Origin: Bacteroidetes bacterium SB0662_bin_6
GTDB lineage: Bacteria; Bacteroidota; Rhodothermia; Rhodothermales; VXPQ01
DNA length: 45,829 bases
Direction: 5' to 3'
Assembly (NCBI GenBank): GCA_009839485.1
Contig: VXPQ01000060.1
Location: forward strand, 1-45,829
This document shows, piece after piece, positions 27,492-35,545 of this stretch; position 1 is the first letter of the stretch, and each line of letters begins with the position of its first letter. Position numbers and translations under genes: made by a program. Under the pieces are notes generated by a model that did no database searches, was not told where the DNA came from, and saw nothing but the letters and a program-made list of their open reading frames with translations.

Positions 27492-28952
27492 TTATCCTTG
27501 CCTGACCGAGCGGCCAGGCGTATAGCGTTCGAGCCGTTCCCGGGCGATTGTTATCTCGTCCCGGAAAGCTATCTCCATTTCCATCCGGTTTTCGATCGTT
27601 TTGCAGGCGTGTATAACCGTCGAATGGTCACGCCCCCCGAAGCGATTGCCGATGCTTTTCAGGGAATGGGAAGTCAGTTGCTTGGAAAAGTACATGGCAA
27701 GATGGCGCGCCGTCACTGCCTCGCGTTTCCGCGTTTTTGCCGAGAGCAGTTCGGGCTCAATTCCATAGAATTGGGCGACGCAACGCTGAATGTCTTCGAT
27801 CTCGAGACGCACCTGGGAATCCTCCATCAGGTCCTGAAGGATACCTTTCGCCGTGTTTATGTCGACATCCTGACTGTGATGCCTGGCGTAAGCGGACAAC
27901 TTGTGTAATGCGCCTTCCAGTTGTCGAATGTTGGCGCGGATCCGCTCAGCCACGAATTCCAGCACTTCCAGCCGTAACGATACGCCCATTTTGACTGCCT
28001 TGTGCTGCAAAATCGCGATACGTGTCTCGAGTTCGGGCGGCTGTATGTCCGCAGAAAGCCCCCATTGAAACCGTGAAAGGAGCCGTTCCTGAATTCCGGT
28101 GATTGCGGATGGAGGGCGGTCGGCGCACAGGATGATTTTTTTGCCTGTTTGGTGGAGTTCGTTGAAGATGTGGAAAAACTCCTCCTGCGTTTTTTCTTTT
28201 CCGCTCAGGAACTGTACATCGTCCACGATCAGCAAGTCGATTTGCCGGTAGAAGTTGGAGAAACAATGGACACGGTTTTCCTGAATCGAGTGAATGAACT
28301 GTGACGTGAACTGTTCTCCCGATACGTAGTGGACGCGGAGGTTCGAATTCTTTTGCAGGGCGTAATTCCCAATGGCCTGTACAAGGTGGGTTTTCCCGAG
28401 GCCGGTGTCTCCGTAGATGGTGAATGGATTATACCCGGTGCCTTTCGGGTCTTCGGCGATGGCAACGGCTCCGCCCCGGGCAAATCGATTGGAATGCCCT
28501 TCAATAAAAGAGTCGAAGGTATACTCCGGCTTGAGGCTGGTATTCTTGATGGGCGCTATGTTTGGGGTGGGGCGCCCTGATGGGGGGGGTATTGTCGGAT
28601 ACGTCCGGGGCAGGTACTCCCTGTTCCGGTGCGAAGGTTCGAGCGGCAGGGCCGGCGGTTCGTCTGTTTCCTCGCCCACGGCTATGTCCGGAGCGACCTC
28701 GTAGGCGACATTGGTCTGCCTTCCAAGGACTTTCGAAGCGGTTTTCCTGACGACATGGGCATAGTGAGACTCCAACCATTCGGTGTGGAAGGCATTGGGA
28801 ACAGCCAGCCGAAGCCGTGCGGTCTCACTGTTTTCTTCCAGGTTAATCAACCTGATCGGAGCAAACCATGTGCGAAAGGACTGCTTGGAGATTTGGTTGG
28901 AAATTTGGGTGAGGCAGGTTTCCCACGTTTTCTCGGCAGCGGTGGAAGGCAT
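27492..28952 (-). CDS. dnaA: Chromosomal replication initiator protein DnaA
   Basis: 486 residues with all four DnaA domains. Domain I starts at WETCLTQISNQISKQSFRTWF. Domain II is a proline-rich linker (about 95-140). The AAA+ domain III has Walker A GDTGLGKTH (181-189) and Walker B LLIVDDVQF with D244 and D245. Domain IV has the DNA-binding signature GGRDHSTVIHACKTIE near residue 440. It binds DnaA boxes and opens the origin in an ATP-dependent way. It is not followed by dnaN here; a convergent small gene lies downstream. Upstream are two close DnaA boxes and an AT-rich tract, so autoregulation or an adjacent origin is possible. Confidence 0.98.
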   Translation of the reverse strand: MPSTAAEKTWETCLTQISNQISKQSFRTWFAPIRLINLEENSETARLRLAVPNAFHTEWLESHYAHVVRKTASKVLGRQTNVAYEVAPDIAVGEETDEPPALPLEPSHRNREYLPRTYPTIPPPSGRPTPNIAPIKNTSLKPEYTFDSFIEGHSNRFARGGAVAIAEDPKGTGYNPFTIYGDTGLGKTHLVQAIGNYALQKNSNLRVHYVSGEQFTSQFIHSIQENRVHCFSNFYRQIDLLIVDDVQFLSGKEKTQEEFFHIFNELHQTGKKIILCADRPPSAITGIQERLLSRFQWGLSADIQPPELETRIAILQHKAVKMGVSLRLEVLEFVAERIRANIRQLEGALHKLSAYARHHSQDVDINTAKGILQDLMEDSQVRLEIEDIQRCVAQFYGIEPELLSAKTRKREAVTARHLAMYFSKQLTSHSLKSIGNRFGGRDHSTVIHACKTIENRMEMEIAFRDEITIARERLERYTPGRSVRQG

Positions 28953-29117
28953 GTACTATTATCGAGTGGGTGGGCGGTTCAAAGTACCGAACCGCACGGT
29001 GGGGGTAAAGCATATTATGGTGGCCCATTCGTTACCAGCCATTTTATGTTTGCCCGCCACGGATTGCAAGTACAATTCGTTACAATTTTCTAACAAAGAA
29101 TACACGATGTATACGGG

Positions 29118-29137
29118 TTATCCACCGCTTATCCACA
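29118..29137 (+). promoter_or_regulatory. Pair of DnaA boxes
   Basis: TTATCCACC (29118-29126) matches the DnaA-box consensus TTATCCACA at 8 of 9 positions. TTATCCACA (29129-29137) is a perfect match. They are in the same orientation, 11 bases apart start to start, about one helical turn, which favours cooperative DnaA binding. They lie about 170 bases upstream of the dnaA start. Confidence 0.75.
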
Positions 29138-29240
29138 TTTAGTCTGTAGTCTGTCGAGAGGCTGCTTTTTTCCGTTCGAATCGCCGGGGCATTCTGTGTG
29201 TGTTCTCCTCAAGAACATCCCTGCTTTCGCTTACAAGCCT

Positions 29241-29286
29241 TCTTTATTTTATTATAAAATACTATAAATAAATGACTTGTGTAAAA
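29241..29286. other. AT-rich tract with flanking relaxed DnaA box
   Basis: 29241-29273 is almost entirely A and T, with only two C residues, in an otherwise GC-rich genome. It is a candidate DNA unwinding element. TGTGTAAAA at 29278-29286 is TTTTACACA on the minus strand, a relaxed DnaA box (TTWTNCACA). It could also be the promoter region of an upstream-reading transcript. Confidence 0.45.
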
Positions 29287-29412
29287 TAAGAGCGGTACAT
29301 ACGTTGCTGCTCTGTTCTCCCGATAGGCCTACCGGACCTGAAACGCTGTATTTACATATACGTAGCGAAAACGAAACCGTCTTTCCAGACGCAAACACAG
29401 TTCTTCACATAT

Positions 29413-29493
29413 GTATGCCCCTGCTCCGGGTCTCTCCTTGAGAGGTGTCCCAGGGCAGGGGCATACGGCCTGCGGGCATGTTTTCCGCAGGCC
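29413..29493. other. Two tandem hairpins downstream of glnK
   Basis: GTATGCCCCTGC (29413-29424) pairs with GCAGGGGCATAC (29455-29466), a 12-bp stem. An inner CTCT/AGAG pairing extends the structure. Next to it, GGCCTGCGG (29467-29475) pairs with CCGCAGGCC (29485-29493). Both lie between the glnK stop and the dnaA upstream region. Neither is followed by a T-run in the glnK direction. They may terminate or stabilise the glnK transcript, or shield the dnaA region. Confidence 0.55.
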
Positions 29494-29513
29494 TTGCGAG
29501 GCATGTTATGTGC

Positions 29514-29870
29514 TTACTCCATACCCACCGGCGTGACGGCGGCTACATCTTCTTCGCCGGTTCGGATTCGGTAAATCTTTTCTACCGGCAGGACGAAGAT
29601 TTTCCCGTCGCCCACCTCACCCGTGCGCGCCGCTGCAATCAGGGTGTCGATGGCTGTGTCGAGCACAGGATCCGAGACCCCGATGTCCAGCATGATTTTC
29701 TCGGTGAGTTCCTTTTTGGCCGTGGTGCCCCGGTAGGTTTCCACGATCTCCGTCTCGCCGCCGTGGCCGCGAACGCGCGTCACCGTCAGGCCGGTGATTT
29801 CTGCTTTGAACAGTTCGGTGAGCACATCGGTGAGTTTTTCAGGCCGAATGATTGCTCTGACTAATTTCAT
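29514..29870 (-). CDS. glnK: P-II family nitrogen regulatory protein (GlnK/GlnB-like)
   Basis: 118 residues, normal P-II length. The N-terminus MKLVRAIIRPEKLTDVL and the C-terminal signature TGEVGDGKIFVLPVEKIYRIRTGE are diagnostic. The T-loop reads GHGGETEIVETYRGTTAKKE. Tyr46 is kept, but the position of the uridylylated Tyr51 is an alanine, so control by GlnD-type uridylylation there is not possible. It should sense 2-oxoglutarate, ATP and ADP and gate the neighbouring ammonium channel. It lies 54 bases downstream of amt on the same strand, the usual amt-glnK linkage. Confidence 0.93.
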   Translation of the reverse strand: MKLVRAIIRPEKLTDVLTELFKAEITGLTVTRVRGHGGETEIVETYRGTTAKKELTEKIMLDIGVSDPVLDTAIDTLIAAARTGEVGDGKIFVLPVEKIYRIRTGEEDVAAVTPVGME

Positions 29871-29924
29871 GGCGATAATCCCAAAGGATGGAAGATGAAT
29901 GAAGTAATGGTGTGTGTGGTCCGG

Positions 29925-31268
29925 TTATGCAGCGGAGGATGCTTGTATTTCGTCGTCGAGCAGCAACACGATGCCTTCTCCGTCGGAATAGGCCTCTTCG
30001 CCGTGGCTGGCGATATCCAGCCCCATGCCTTCGTTCGGAACCTCCGGACGCAACGAGGTGACCAGGCTTATGCCCTTGAGGATAAGGAACGTAACCACGC
30101 CGCTGTACACCATTACGGCAACGATGGAGAGGGCCTGGATGCCTAATTGCGCTGGATTTCCGAACAGGAGCCCGTCTGCCCCACCGTTCCATGCGCTTTC
30201 CGCAAATACGCCGGTAAGGAGCGCACCCGTGATGCCGCCGAGCCCATGCGCGGCGAATACGTCGAGGGAATCGTCCAGCCGTGTGCGTGACCGCCATTGA
30301 ATGGCGAAATAGCACGGAACGGCGGCAATGGCGCCTATCAACAGCGAGGAAATCGGCGAAACGAATCCGGCGGCGGGCGTGACGGCCACGAGGCCGACCA
30401 CGATGGCCGTGGCGGCGCCGACGGCCGTAACCTTTCCGGTGCGGCCCAGGTCAATGATGGTCCAGATGGCGAGCGTGCCTGCCGGCGCCAGCATGGTGTT
30501 TACCAGGGCAAGCGCCGCGATGCTGTTTGCAGCAAGGGCACTGCCCCCGTTGAATCCGAACCAGCCGAACCAGAGCAACCCCGCGCCCAGGAGGACGAAC
30601 GGCACGTTGTGCGGAATGATGGCTTGTCTGCCGTAATCCTTGCGTGCACCCAGTACAAGTGCGGCCACCACAGCCGCTATGCCTGCATTGATATGCACCA
30701 CCGCGCCGCCTGCAAAGTCGAGCGCCCCCATATCGCCCAGCCAGGCATTACCACTCCATACCCAGTGACATATCGGGGCATAGACGAGCAGGCCCCACAG
30801 CGAGATAAAGACCAGGTACGCCCTGAAGCGCATCCGCTCGACCACGGCTCCGGAAATCAGGGCCGCGGTAATGATGAAGAACGTGCCCTGGAACGCCATG
30901 AAGAGCAGAGAGGGAATACTTCCGTCGGGTTCCAGTCCCACGCCGTTCAGGAAAGCCATCGAGAAGTCACCGATCCATGCGGAGCCGTCCCCGAAGGCCA
31001 GCGAGTACCCGAACAGTGCCCAGAGCACACCGGCTACGCCGAGGGAAATAAAGCTCATCATCATGGTGTTGAGCGTGTTTTTGGATCGAACCAGCCCACC
31101 GTAGAAGAAAGCGAGCGCCGGCGTCATCAGAAGCACGAGCGCTGTAGAGATCAGCATCCACGCCGTATCGGCGCCGGACAGGGCTGATTCCGCGGCGGCA
31201 TCCTGCGCAAATGCGGGTTCAGCCAAGGCGAGGGCGGGCAGAGCAAGAAGGCAAACAAGAAAACGCAT
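29925..31268 (-). CDS. amt: Ammonium transporter Amt
   Basis: 447 residues from ATG 31268, which gives a signal peptide (FLVCLLALPALALAEPAFAQ). The long in-frame extension upstream to 31601 is not protein-like. About eleven membrane helices follow. Amt motifs include ALAFFYGGLVRSKN, GAVVERMRF, DFAGGAVVHINAGIAAVV, LLWFGWFGFNGGSAL and DVFAAHGLGGITGALLTG, which contains one of the pore histidines. The cytoplasmic tail carries an acidic stretch ending in EIQASSAA. It conducts ammonium across the inner membrane. It is probably co-transcribed with glnK and regulated by it. Confidence 0.95.
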   Translation of the reverse strand: MRFLVCLLALPALALAEPAFAQDAAAESALSGADTAWMLISTALVLLMTPALAFFYGGLVRSKNTLNTMMMSFISLGVAGVLWALFGYSLAFGDGSAWIGDFSMAFLNGVGLEPDGSIPSLLFMAFQGTFFIITAALISGAVVERMRFRAYLVFISLWGLLVYAPICHWVWSGNAWLGDMGALDFAGGAVVHINAGIAAVVAALVLGARKDYGRQAIIPHNVPFVLLGAGLLWFGWFGFNGGSALAANSIAALALVNTMLAPAGTLAIWTIIDLGRTGKVTAVGAATAIVVGLVAVTPAAGFVSPISSLLIGAIAAVPCYFAIQWRSRTRLDDSLDVFAAHGLGGITGALLTGVFAESAWNGGADGLLFGNPAQLGIQALSIVAVMVYSGVVTFLILKGISLVTSLRPEVPNEGMGLDIASHGEEAYSDGEGIVLLLDDEIQASSAA

Positions 31269-31316
31269 GACAGCGGTTGTGTTTGTTAAAAACTTAATAG
31301 GAATCGGGTCATTTGC

Positions 31317-31324
31317 CAAACATA
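31317..31324 (-). promoter_or_regulatory. Candidate -7 promoter element of amt
   Basis: On the minus strand the sequence is TATGTTTG, an exact match to the Bacteroidota -7 consensus TAnnTTTG. It lies about 50 bases upstream of the amt start in an AT-rich patch. A TTG lies further upstream, but the spacing is shorter than usual. I see no clear sigma-54 element. Confidence 0.4.
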
Positions 31325-31722
31325 ATAATATATATCTCGCAATATAGCCACACTTGGTATGGTGAAAGAGGGCGTTTGGGGCTTTCTTTTTTCTTTTTTC
31401 ATCAAATTTACACCCAGCGCATAGCGCATACCTATGGGGCGCCGGGCGGGGGGTATGTCTGCCTACTCCCGTCGGATTCCGATCGGATCGCTTCCTTGCC
31501 TGATTCGTATGGCGGAAGGAGAAAAAAGAGCAGAAATATTTTCCAGCCTTCGTGATTTGCGGGCAGGCCTTGTCCCCGAAGGCGGCATTTCCGGGCTGCA
31601 CCGTGATGCCCCTTTTTTACGTCACGCCGGGGTTCCTGAATAGATGAGCGTTGGACGGCACGCCGCGCATCCGGCGCACCGCCACAGGGGGAAATGCGGC
31701 GCAGTAACCATGCGCCAGGCGG
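31325..31722. other. Non-coding stretch between amt and the sugar dehydrogenase
   Basis: About 400 bases. Short open frames occur on both strands but have no recognisable features. It should hold the distal promoter region of amt and the 3' end of the sugar dehydrogenase transcript. No strong terminator hairpin is visible to me. Confidence 0.5.
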
Positions 31723-33045
31723 CTATTCCATGCCCTTGTGGATGATCCGCCAGATACGTCCCTGCATCGAATCCGTCACGTACAGGGAGCCGTGCGGGCC
31801 GAAGGCCAGCCCCATCGGGCGGTATACGGCATCGCCGGGGCTCTCGAGAATATCTGCACCTTTGAATCCGTCGGCGAAGATTTCCCAGTCTCCGGTCGGC
31901 TCGCCGGATGCATCCATGGGCACGAACGCCACCAGATACCCCTCCTGGGGAAGCGGCGCCCGGTTCCAGGAACCGTGAAAAGCGATGAAGGCGCCGTTTC
32001 CGTAATGCGCCGGGAAGTGTTCCTGCGTGTTGAAGACCATATCGTTGGGGGCGTAATGTCCCGGGAACGCGACCACCGGGGCTTCCGTGTCGGCGCACCG
32101 CCCGACTTCCATACCGTTTCCGCCGTATTCGGGCGAGAGGAGTTTCATCTCCTGCTGCTGGTCATAATAGCAATACGGCCAGCCGAAATCCGATCCGTCG
32201 TAGAGTCGGAACATTTCTTCAGCGGGCAGTTCGGCATTTTGCTCGTCCGTATAGTAGTCCGGCCACAGCGTGTTCAACTGGTCGCGGCCATGCTGCACGA
32301 CGTACATGCTGCCGGCGCCGGGATGCCACGCCATCGCCAGGCCGTTCCGGATACCCGTCGAGAAATGATGTCCATCCGCTTCCTGGGTTTGCCCGGCTGT
32401 GGTCGCGTCGAACCGCCATACGCCGGACGCGCGTTCAAGCTGGGGACAGGGGTCCACACCCGGAGACCCTTGTAAGCGCATTTGTTCTTGGCACGCGTTC
32501 GATGGGGCGCCCACGTTCACATACAGATGCCCTGCATCGTCGAAAGCGATCGCCTTGGAGGCGTGCTGTTGCTGTTCCTGCCCTGCCGGGAAGTCTCCCA
32601 CAATGCGTTCGGGATCGCCCATGGGCGCCAGTTCGTCGCCTTCGAAAGCAAAACGGTGTACCGAAGAATCTGTGGTAGCGTACAGGTGACCGTCATACAG
32701 TTCGAGACCGGTGCCGGCGATGGCGCCGAAACTGTGCATGGAATCGGCCTTGCCATCCTTGTCCGTATCCCGGAGCGCCGTGATGCCGCCGGCATCCGTG
32801 AGGCGCCGGTGTATCACGTAAATGTCTTCGTTTGCGTCCACGACGATGTGCCGGATGCGTCCCACGCTGTCCGCCACGACGCCGGCGCAGAATCCGTCGG
32901 GCAGGACAAGGCCGCCGTTATCTTCGTCGCACATGGATGCGTCTACCATGTGGCGGTCGTTTCCTTCGGATGCGCTGCATCCCGCGATAATGAGCAGAGG
33001 CAAGCTTGCCAGCAGGAGCAGTGTGTTCAAGCGATGGGTATGCAT
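31723..33045 (-). CDS. Lipoprotein PQQ-dependent sugar dehydrogenase-like protein
   Basis: 440 residues from ATG 33045. This start gives a lipoprotein signal with C23 in LLIIAGCSAS; the longer in-frame extension to 33324 lacks protein character. The body is a six-bladed propeller of the soluble glucose dehydrogenase / Yli-like type. Motifs are HIVVDANEDIYV, ALRDTDKDGKAD, AIAFDDAGHLYVNVGAPSN, TGIRNGLAMAWHPG, DGSDFGWPYCYYD, FPGHYAPNDMVF, FIAFHGSWNR and PMGLAFGPHGSLYVTD. It should oxidise a sugar at the cell envelope using PQQ and pass electrons to the respiratory chain. PQQ synthesis genes are not in the window, so cofactor use is inferred from the family. Confidence 0.85.
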   Translation of the reverse strand: MHTHRLNTLLLLASLPLLIIAGCSASEGNDRHMVDASMCDEDNGGLVLPDGFCAGVVADSVGRIRHIVVDANEDIYVIHRRLTDAGGITALRDTDKDGKADSMHSFGAIAGTGLELYDGHLYATTDSSVHRFAFEGDELAPMGDPERIVGDFPAGQEQQQHASKAIAFDDAGHLYVNVGAPSNACQEQMRLQGSPGVDPCPQLERASGVWRFDATTAGQTQEADGHHFSTGIRNGLAMAWHPGAGSMYVVQHGRDQLNTLWPDYYTDEQNAELPAEEMFRLYDGSDFGWPYCYYDQQQEMKLLSPEYGGNGMEVGRCADTEAPVVAFPGHYAPNDMVFNTQEHFPAHYGNGAFIAFHGSWNRAPLPQEGYLVAFVPMDASGEPTGDWEIFADGFKGADILESPGDAVYRPMGLAFGPHGSLYVTDSMQGRIWRIIHKGME

Positions 33046-33149
33046 GATTTTTACGGTTCGGTGTGGATTGGGGATGTGGATTGGACGGGCCGGATTCGAT
33101 AATCCAGATAATAATAGCGACGGGAGGTGATTTATGCCATGCTTTATGG

Positions 33150-33959
33150 TTACCACGCCGGCGCCCATGAAGGGTCCCCTATGCGTTTTCCGCACGCCAG
33201 GGCGTCGATCCGGCGCATTTCCTCGTGATCGAGCTCGAAATCGAACAGGTCGAAATTTTGCTCCCGGTGCTGCGGACCGGAGGACTTCGGGATAGCGGCT
33301 ACGCGGTCGAGCTGGAGCAGCCACCGCAGGGTGACTTGCGCGGGCGTTTTGTTATGCGCCGCCGCGATGTCTTTCAGGGTGTTATCCCGCAATACCGCCC
33401 CGCGGCAAAGGGGGCTGTAGGCTGTAAGCAGCGCATCGCATTCCTGTGCCAGCGTACGCAACGCGCTCTGGTCCAGATAGGGATGATATTCCACCTGATT
33501 GCAGAAAATGGGCGCGTGTGCGGCGGCCCTCCGCATCAGGGCGGGAGGGAAATTGCTGACCCCGATGTGGCGCACCTTGCCGGCCGCCTGCAGGGCCTGC
33601 ATTTCATCGAGGCATGCTTCCAGTTCCATGGCCGGAGTCGGCCAGTGGATGAGGAGCAGATCGACGTAGGGCGTGCGGAGTTTGGACAGGCTTTTTTCGG
33701 TTGCCGGGGCGATCCGGGTCGGAATCAGGTTATCCATCCATATTTTCGTCGTCAGGAAAATGTCCTCGCGCGCGATGCCTGCGTCGTGCAGTCCCTGTCC
33801 CGTTTCTTTTTCGTTCCCGTAGACCGACGCCGTGTCGATGTGCCGGTATCCTGTATCGATAGCCTCCGCCACGCTGCGCCGGCAGGCCCGCCCCGTAAGG
33901 AGGTAGGTGCCCAGTCCAAGCGCAGGTACGTCCACACCCTGAACGGTTTTATGGATCAT
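33150..33959 (-). CDS. Aldo/keto reductase
   Basis: 269 residues. The catalytic tetrad is visible: D42 (DTASVYGN), Y47, K72 (LTTKIW) and H105 (LLIHWP). HIGVSNF and the C-terminal PKSSGPQHREQN (NADPH phosphate binding) complete the family signature. The 2,5-diketo-D-gluconate reductase-like subgroup is the closest in feel. It should reduce a carbonyl or sugar ketone with NADPH in the cytoplasm. It lies upstream of the sugar dehydrogenase on the same strand, 104 bases away, so a joint role is possible but not shown. Confidence 0.92.
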   Translation of the reverse strand: MIHKTVQGVDVPALGLGTYLLTGRACRRSVAEAIDTGYRHIDTASVYGNEKETGQGLHDAGIAREDIFLTTKIWMDNLIPTRIAPATEKSLSKLRTPYVDLLLIHWPTPAMELEACLDEMQALQAAGKVRHIGVSNFPPALMRRAAAHAPIFCNQVEYHPYLDQSALRTLAQECDALLTAYSPLCRGAVLRDNTLKDIAAAHNKTPAQVTLRWLLQLDRVAAIPKSSGPQHREQNFDLFDFELDHEEMRRIDALACGKRIGDPSWAPAW

Positions 33960-34082
33960 TGAACTACAGGGGCCTGGTGTATAAGCGCAAGCCTGTTACG
34001 TTGCAGTCGCAGCGTGCTCCCGGCGCCTGGCCTGGCAGGAAAACAGGCCCCGCAGAGCGCCGCTGCATAGTGTTAACAGGCC

Positions 34083-35534
34083 CTAATACTGTGGCATGGA
34101 GGGGTCGATTTCATCGCTCCAGGCCAGCACGCCGCCTTTCAGGTTCAGGGCGTGCTCGAACCCGTGCTCGTGCATCAATTGGACGGCCCGCGAAGAGCGT
34201 CCACCCGAGCGGCAGTGGACCACAATGTCCGCATCCCTGTGATCTTCCAGTTCGTCCAGCCGATCGGCCAGTTCATCCAGTGGAATGAGCGTGCCGTCAA
34301 GGTTCACGATGTCGTACTCGTGCGGCTGGCGCACATCCAGAATAAAGGGGCGGTTCCCCTGATCGATCCTGCTCTTTAATTCGCGTACCGTGATTTCGGG
34401 GAGGGATGTTTCCTGGTTCATGGTGTTGCCGTTCGATTGTGCGGGAATGCCGCAGAAAGCCTGGTAATCAATGAGTTCAGTCTGGGAAGGATGATCGCCG
34501 CACACCTGGCAGGCCGGGTTGCGCCGGATATGCAGGGCCCGGAAGTGCATGCCGAGCGCGTCGATGACCAGCAGTCGCCCGATAAGCGGTTCTCCGATAC
34601 CGGAGAGCATCTTGATCACTTCGGTGGCTTGTACGGTGCCGACCATCCCTGGAAGAATGCCCAGCACGCCTCCCTCTGCACAGGACGGGACGAGCCCCGG
34701 AGGAGGGGGTTCTTCATACAGACAACGGTAACACGGCCCGTCTTTTGCGCCGAATACCGATGCCTGCCCCTCGAATCGGAAGATCGAAGCATAGGCATTC
34801 GGGATGCCCAGCATCACGCATGCATCGTTGACCAGATAGCGCGTGGGAAAATTGTCCGTGCCGTCTGCAACGATGTCGTATCCCGAAAGAATATCGAGCG
34901 CATTTTCGCTGGTGAGCGCCGCGTCGAAAGTTTCCACCTCGACGAACGGATTTATGTCATGGATCGTCTCGCGGGCCGACGCGAGTTTTTTTCGCCCCAC
35001 ATCTTTTGTCCCGTGAAGAATCTGCCGTTGCAGGTTGGTTTCATCCACTACGTCGAAGTCCACGATGCCTATTTTTCCGACGCCGGCGGCGGCGAGATAC
35101 AGTGCCAGCGGAGACCCGAGCCCGCCTGCACCCACGACGAGCACGGACGAGGTTTTGAGCTTTCTTTGCCCCTCCATCCCGAATTCCGGGAGGGTGAGAT
35201 GCCGGCTGTACCGCCTGATTTCTTCCGGTTTCAGGGTATGCGGCATGCAGGCATCGCCTTCCGCTCCTCCGGCCACGGACGGCACGATCGAGATTTCGTC
35301 CTTCGGACCCAGCGCGGTTTTTTCGCGGTCCAGATACCGGATGTCTTCCTCGTTCCGATATATGTTGACGAATTGCCGGAGCTTGCCGGTTTCCGCGAAC
35401 AGGTGTTTCCCGATCGCCGGATGCTGCCGGACGAGGTTCGCCAGCGCTTCTTCGACCGTGGCGCCTTCGACATCTACGGTGCTTTGGTCGTCAACGTACG
35501 CGCGCAGTGGGGAGGGAATGTAAATGTGGGCCAT
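34083..35534 (-). CDS. MoaD/ThiS - ThiF/MoeB - rhodanese fusion protein
   Basis: 483 residues from ATG 35534. Residues 1-90 are a ubiquitin-fold sulfur carrier (IYIPSPLRAYVDD, LRQFVNIYRNEEDIRYLD) ending in diglycine G89-G90. Residues 100-350 are an E1-like adenylyltransferase: LKPEEIRRYSRHL, nucleotide loop GAGGLG (135-140), candidate catalytic C285 in VPSCAEGG, and zinc pairs C268/C271 and C342/C345. Residues 378-483 are a rhodanese with active C441 in VVHCRSGGRS. The E1 part should adenylate a carrier C-terminus, and the rhodanese should supply sulfur. The carrier's diglycine is internal, so it cannot be activated without cleavage, unless the enzyme serves another carrier. A JAMM protease gene lies 11 bases upstream. 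M97 could act as an internal start yielding the E1-rhodanese alone. No stop lies between carrier and E1. Confidence 0.9.
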   Translation of the reverse strand: MAHIYIPSPLRAYVDDQSTVDVEGATVEEALANLVRQHPAIGKHLFAETGKLRQFVNIYRNEEDIRYLDREKTALGPKDEISIVPSVAGGAEGDACMPHTLKPEEIRRYSRHLTLPEFGMEGQRKLKTSSVLVVGAGGLGSPLALYLAAAGVGKIGIVDFDVVDETNLQRQILHGTKDVGRKKLASARETIHDINPFVEVETFDAALTSENALDILSGYDIVADGTDNFPTRYLVNDACVMLGIPNAYASIFRFEGQASVFGAKDGPCYRCLYEEPPPPGLVPSCAEGGVLGILPGMVGTVQATEVIKMLSGIGEPLIGRLLVIDALGMHFRALHIRRNPACQVCGDHPSQTELIDYQAFCGIPAQSNGNTMNQETSLPEITVRELKSRIDQGNRPFILDVRQPHEYDIVNLDGTLIPLDELADRLDELEDHRDADIVVHCRSGGRSSRAVQLMHEHGFEHALNLKGGVLAWSDEIDPSMPQY

Positions 35535-35545
35535 TCCGCGTGGGG

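Larger units (their letters stand above)
28953..29412. other. oriC: dnaA upstream region, possible oriC
   Basis: About 460 bases without a gene. It contains two close DnaA boxes (29118-29137), a third relaxed box (29278-29286) and an AT-only-like tract at 29241-29273 that could unwind. These are the parts of a small bacterial origin next to dnaA. Against this, nearly all genes on both sides, including the rRNA operon at the left edge, point toward this site and would meet forks head-on. The boxes may instead serve dnaA autoregulation. Confidence 0.4.

Noticed and set aside
31313..31643. Short + strand ORFs between amt and the sugar dehydrogenase
   Set aside because: Translations look random, there is no ribosome-binding site I trust and the region includes the amt promoter.
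35235..35275. Possible frameshift or lost stop between the carrier and E1 domains of the fusion
   Set aside because: The reading frame is continuous through GG-AEGDAC-M97, and single-base shifts of the junction do not yield an immediate stop after the diglycine. A true fusion is the simpler reading.
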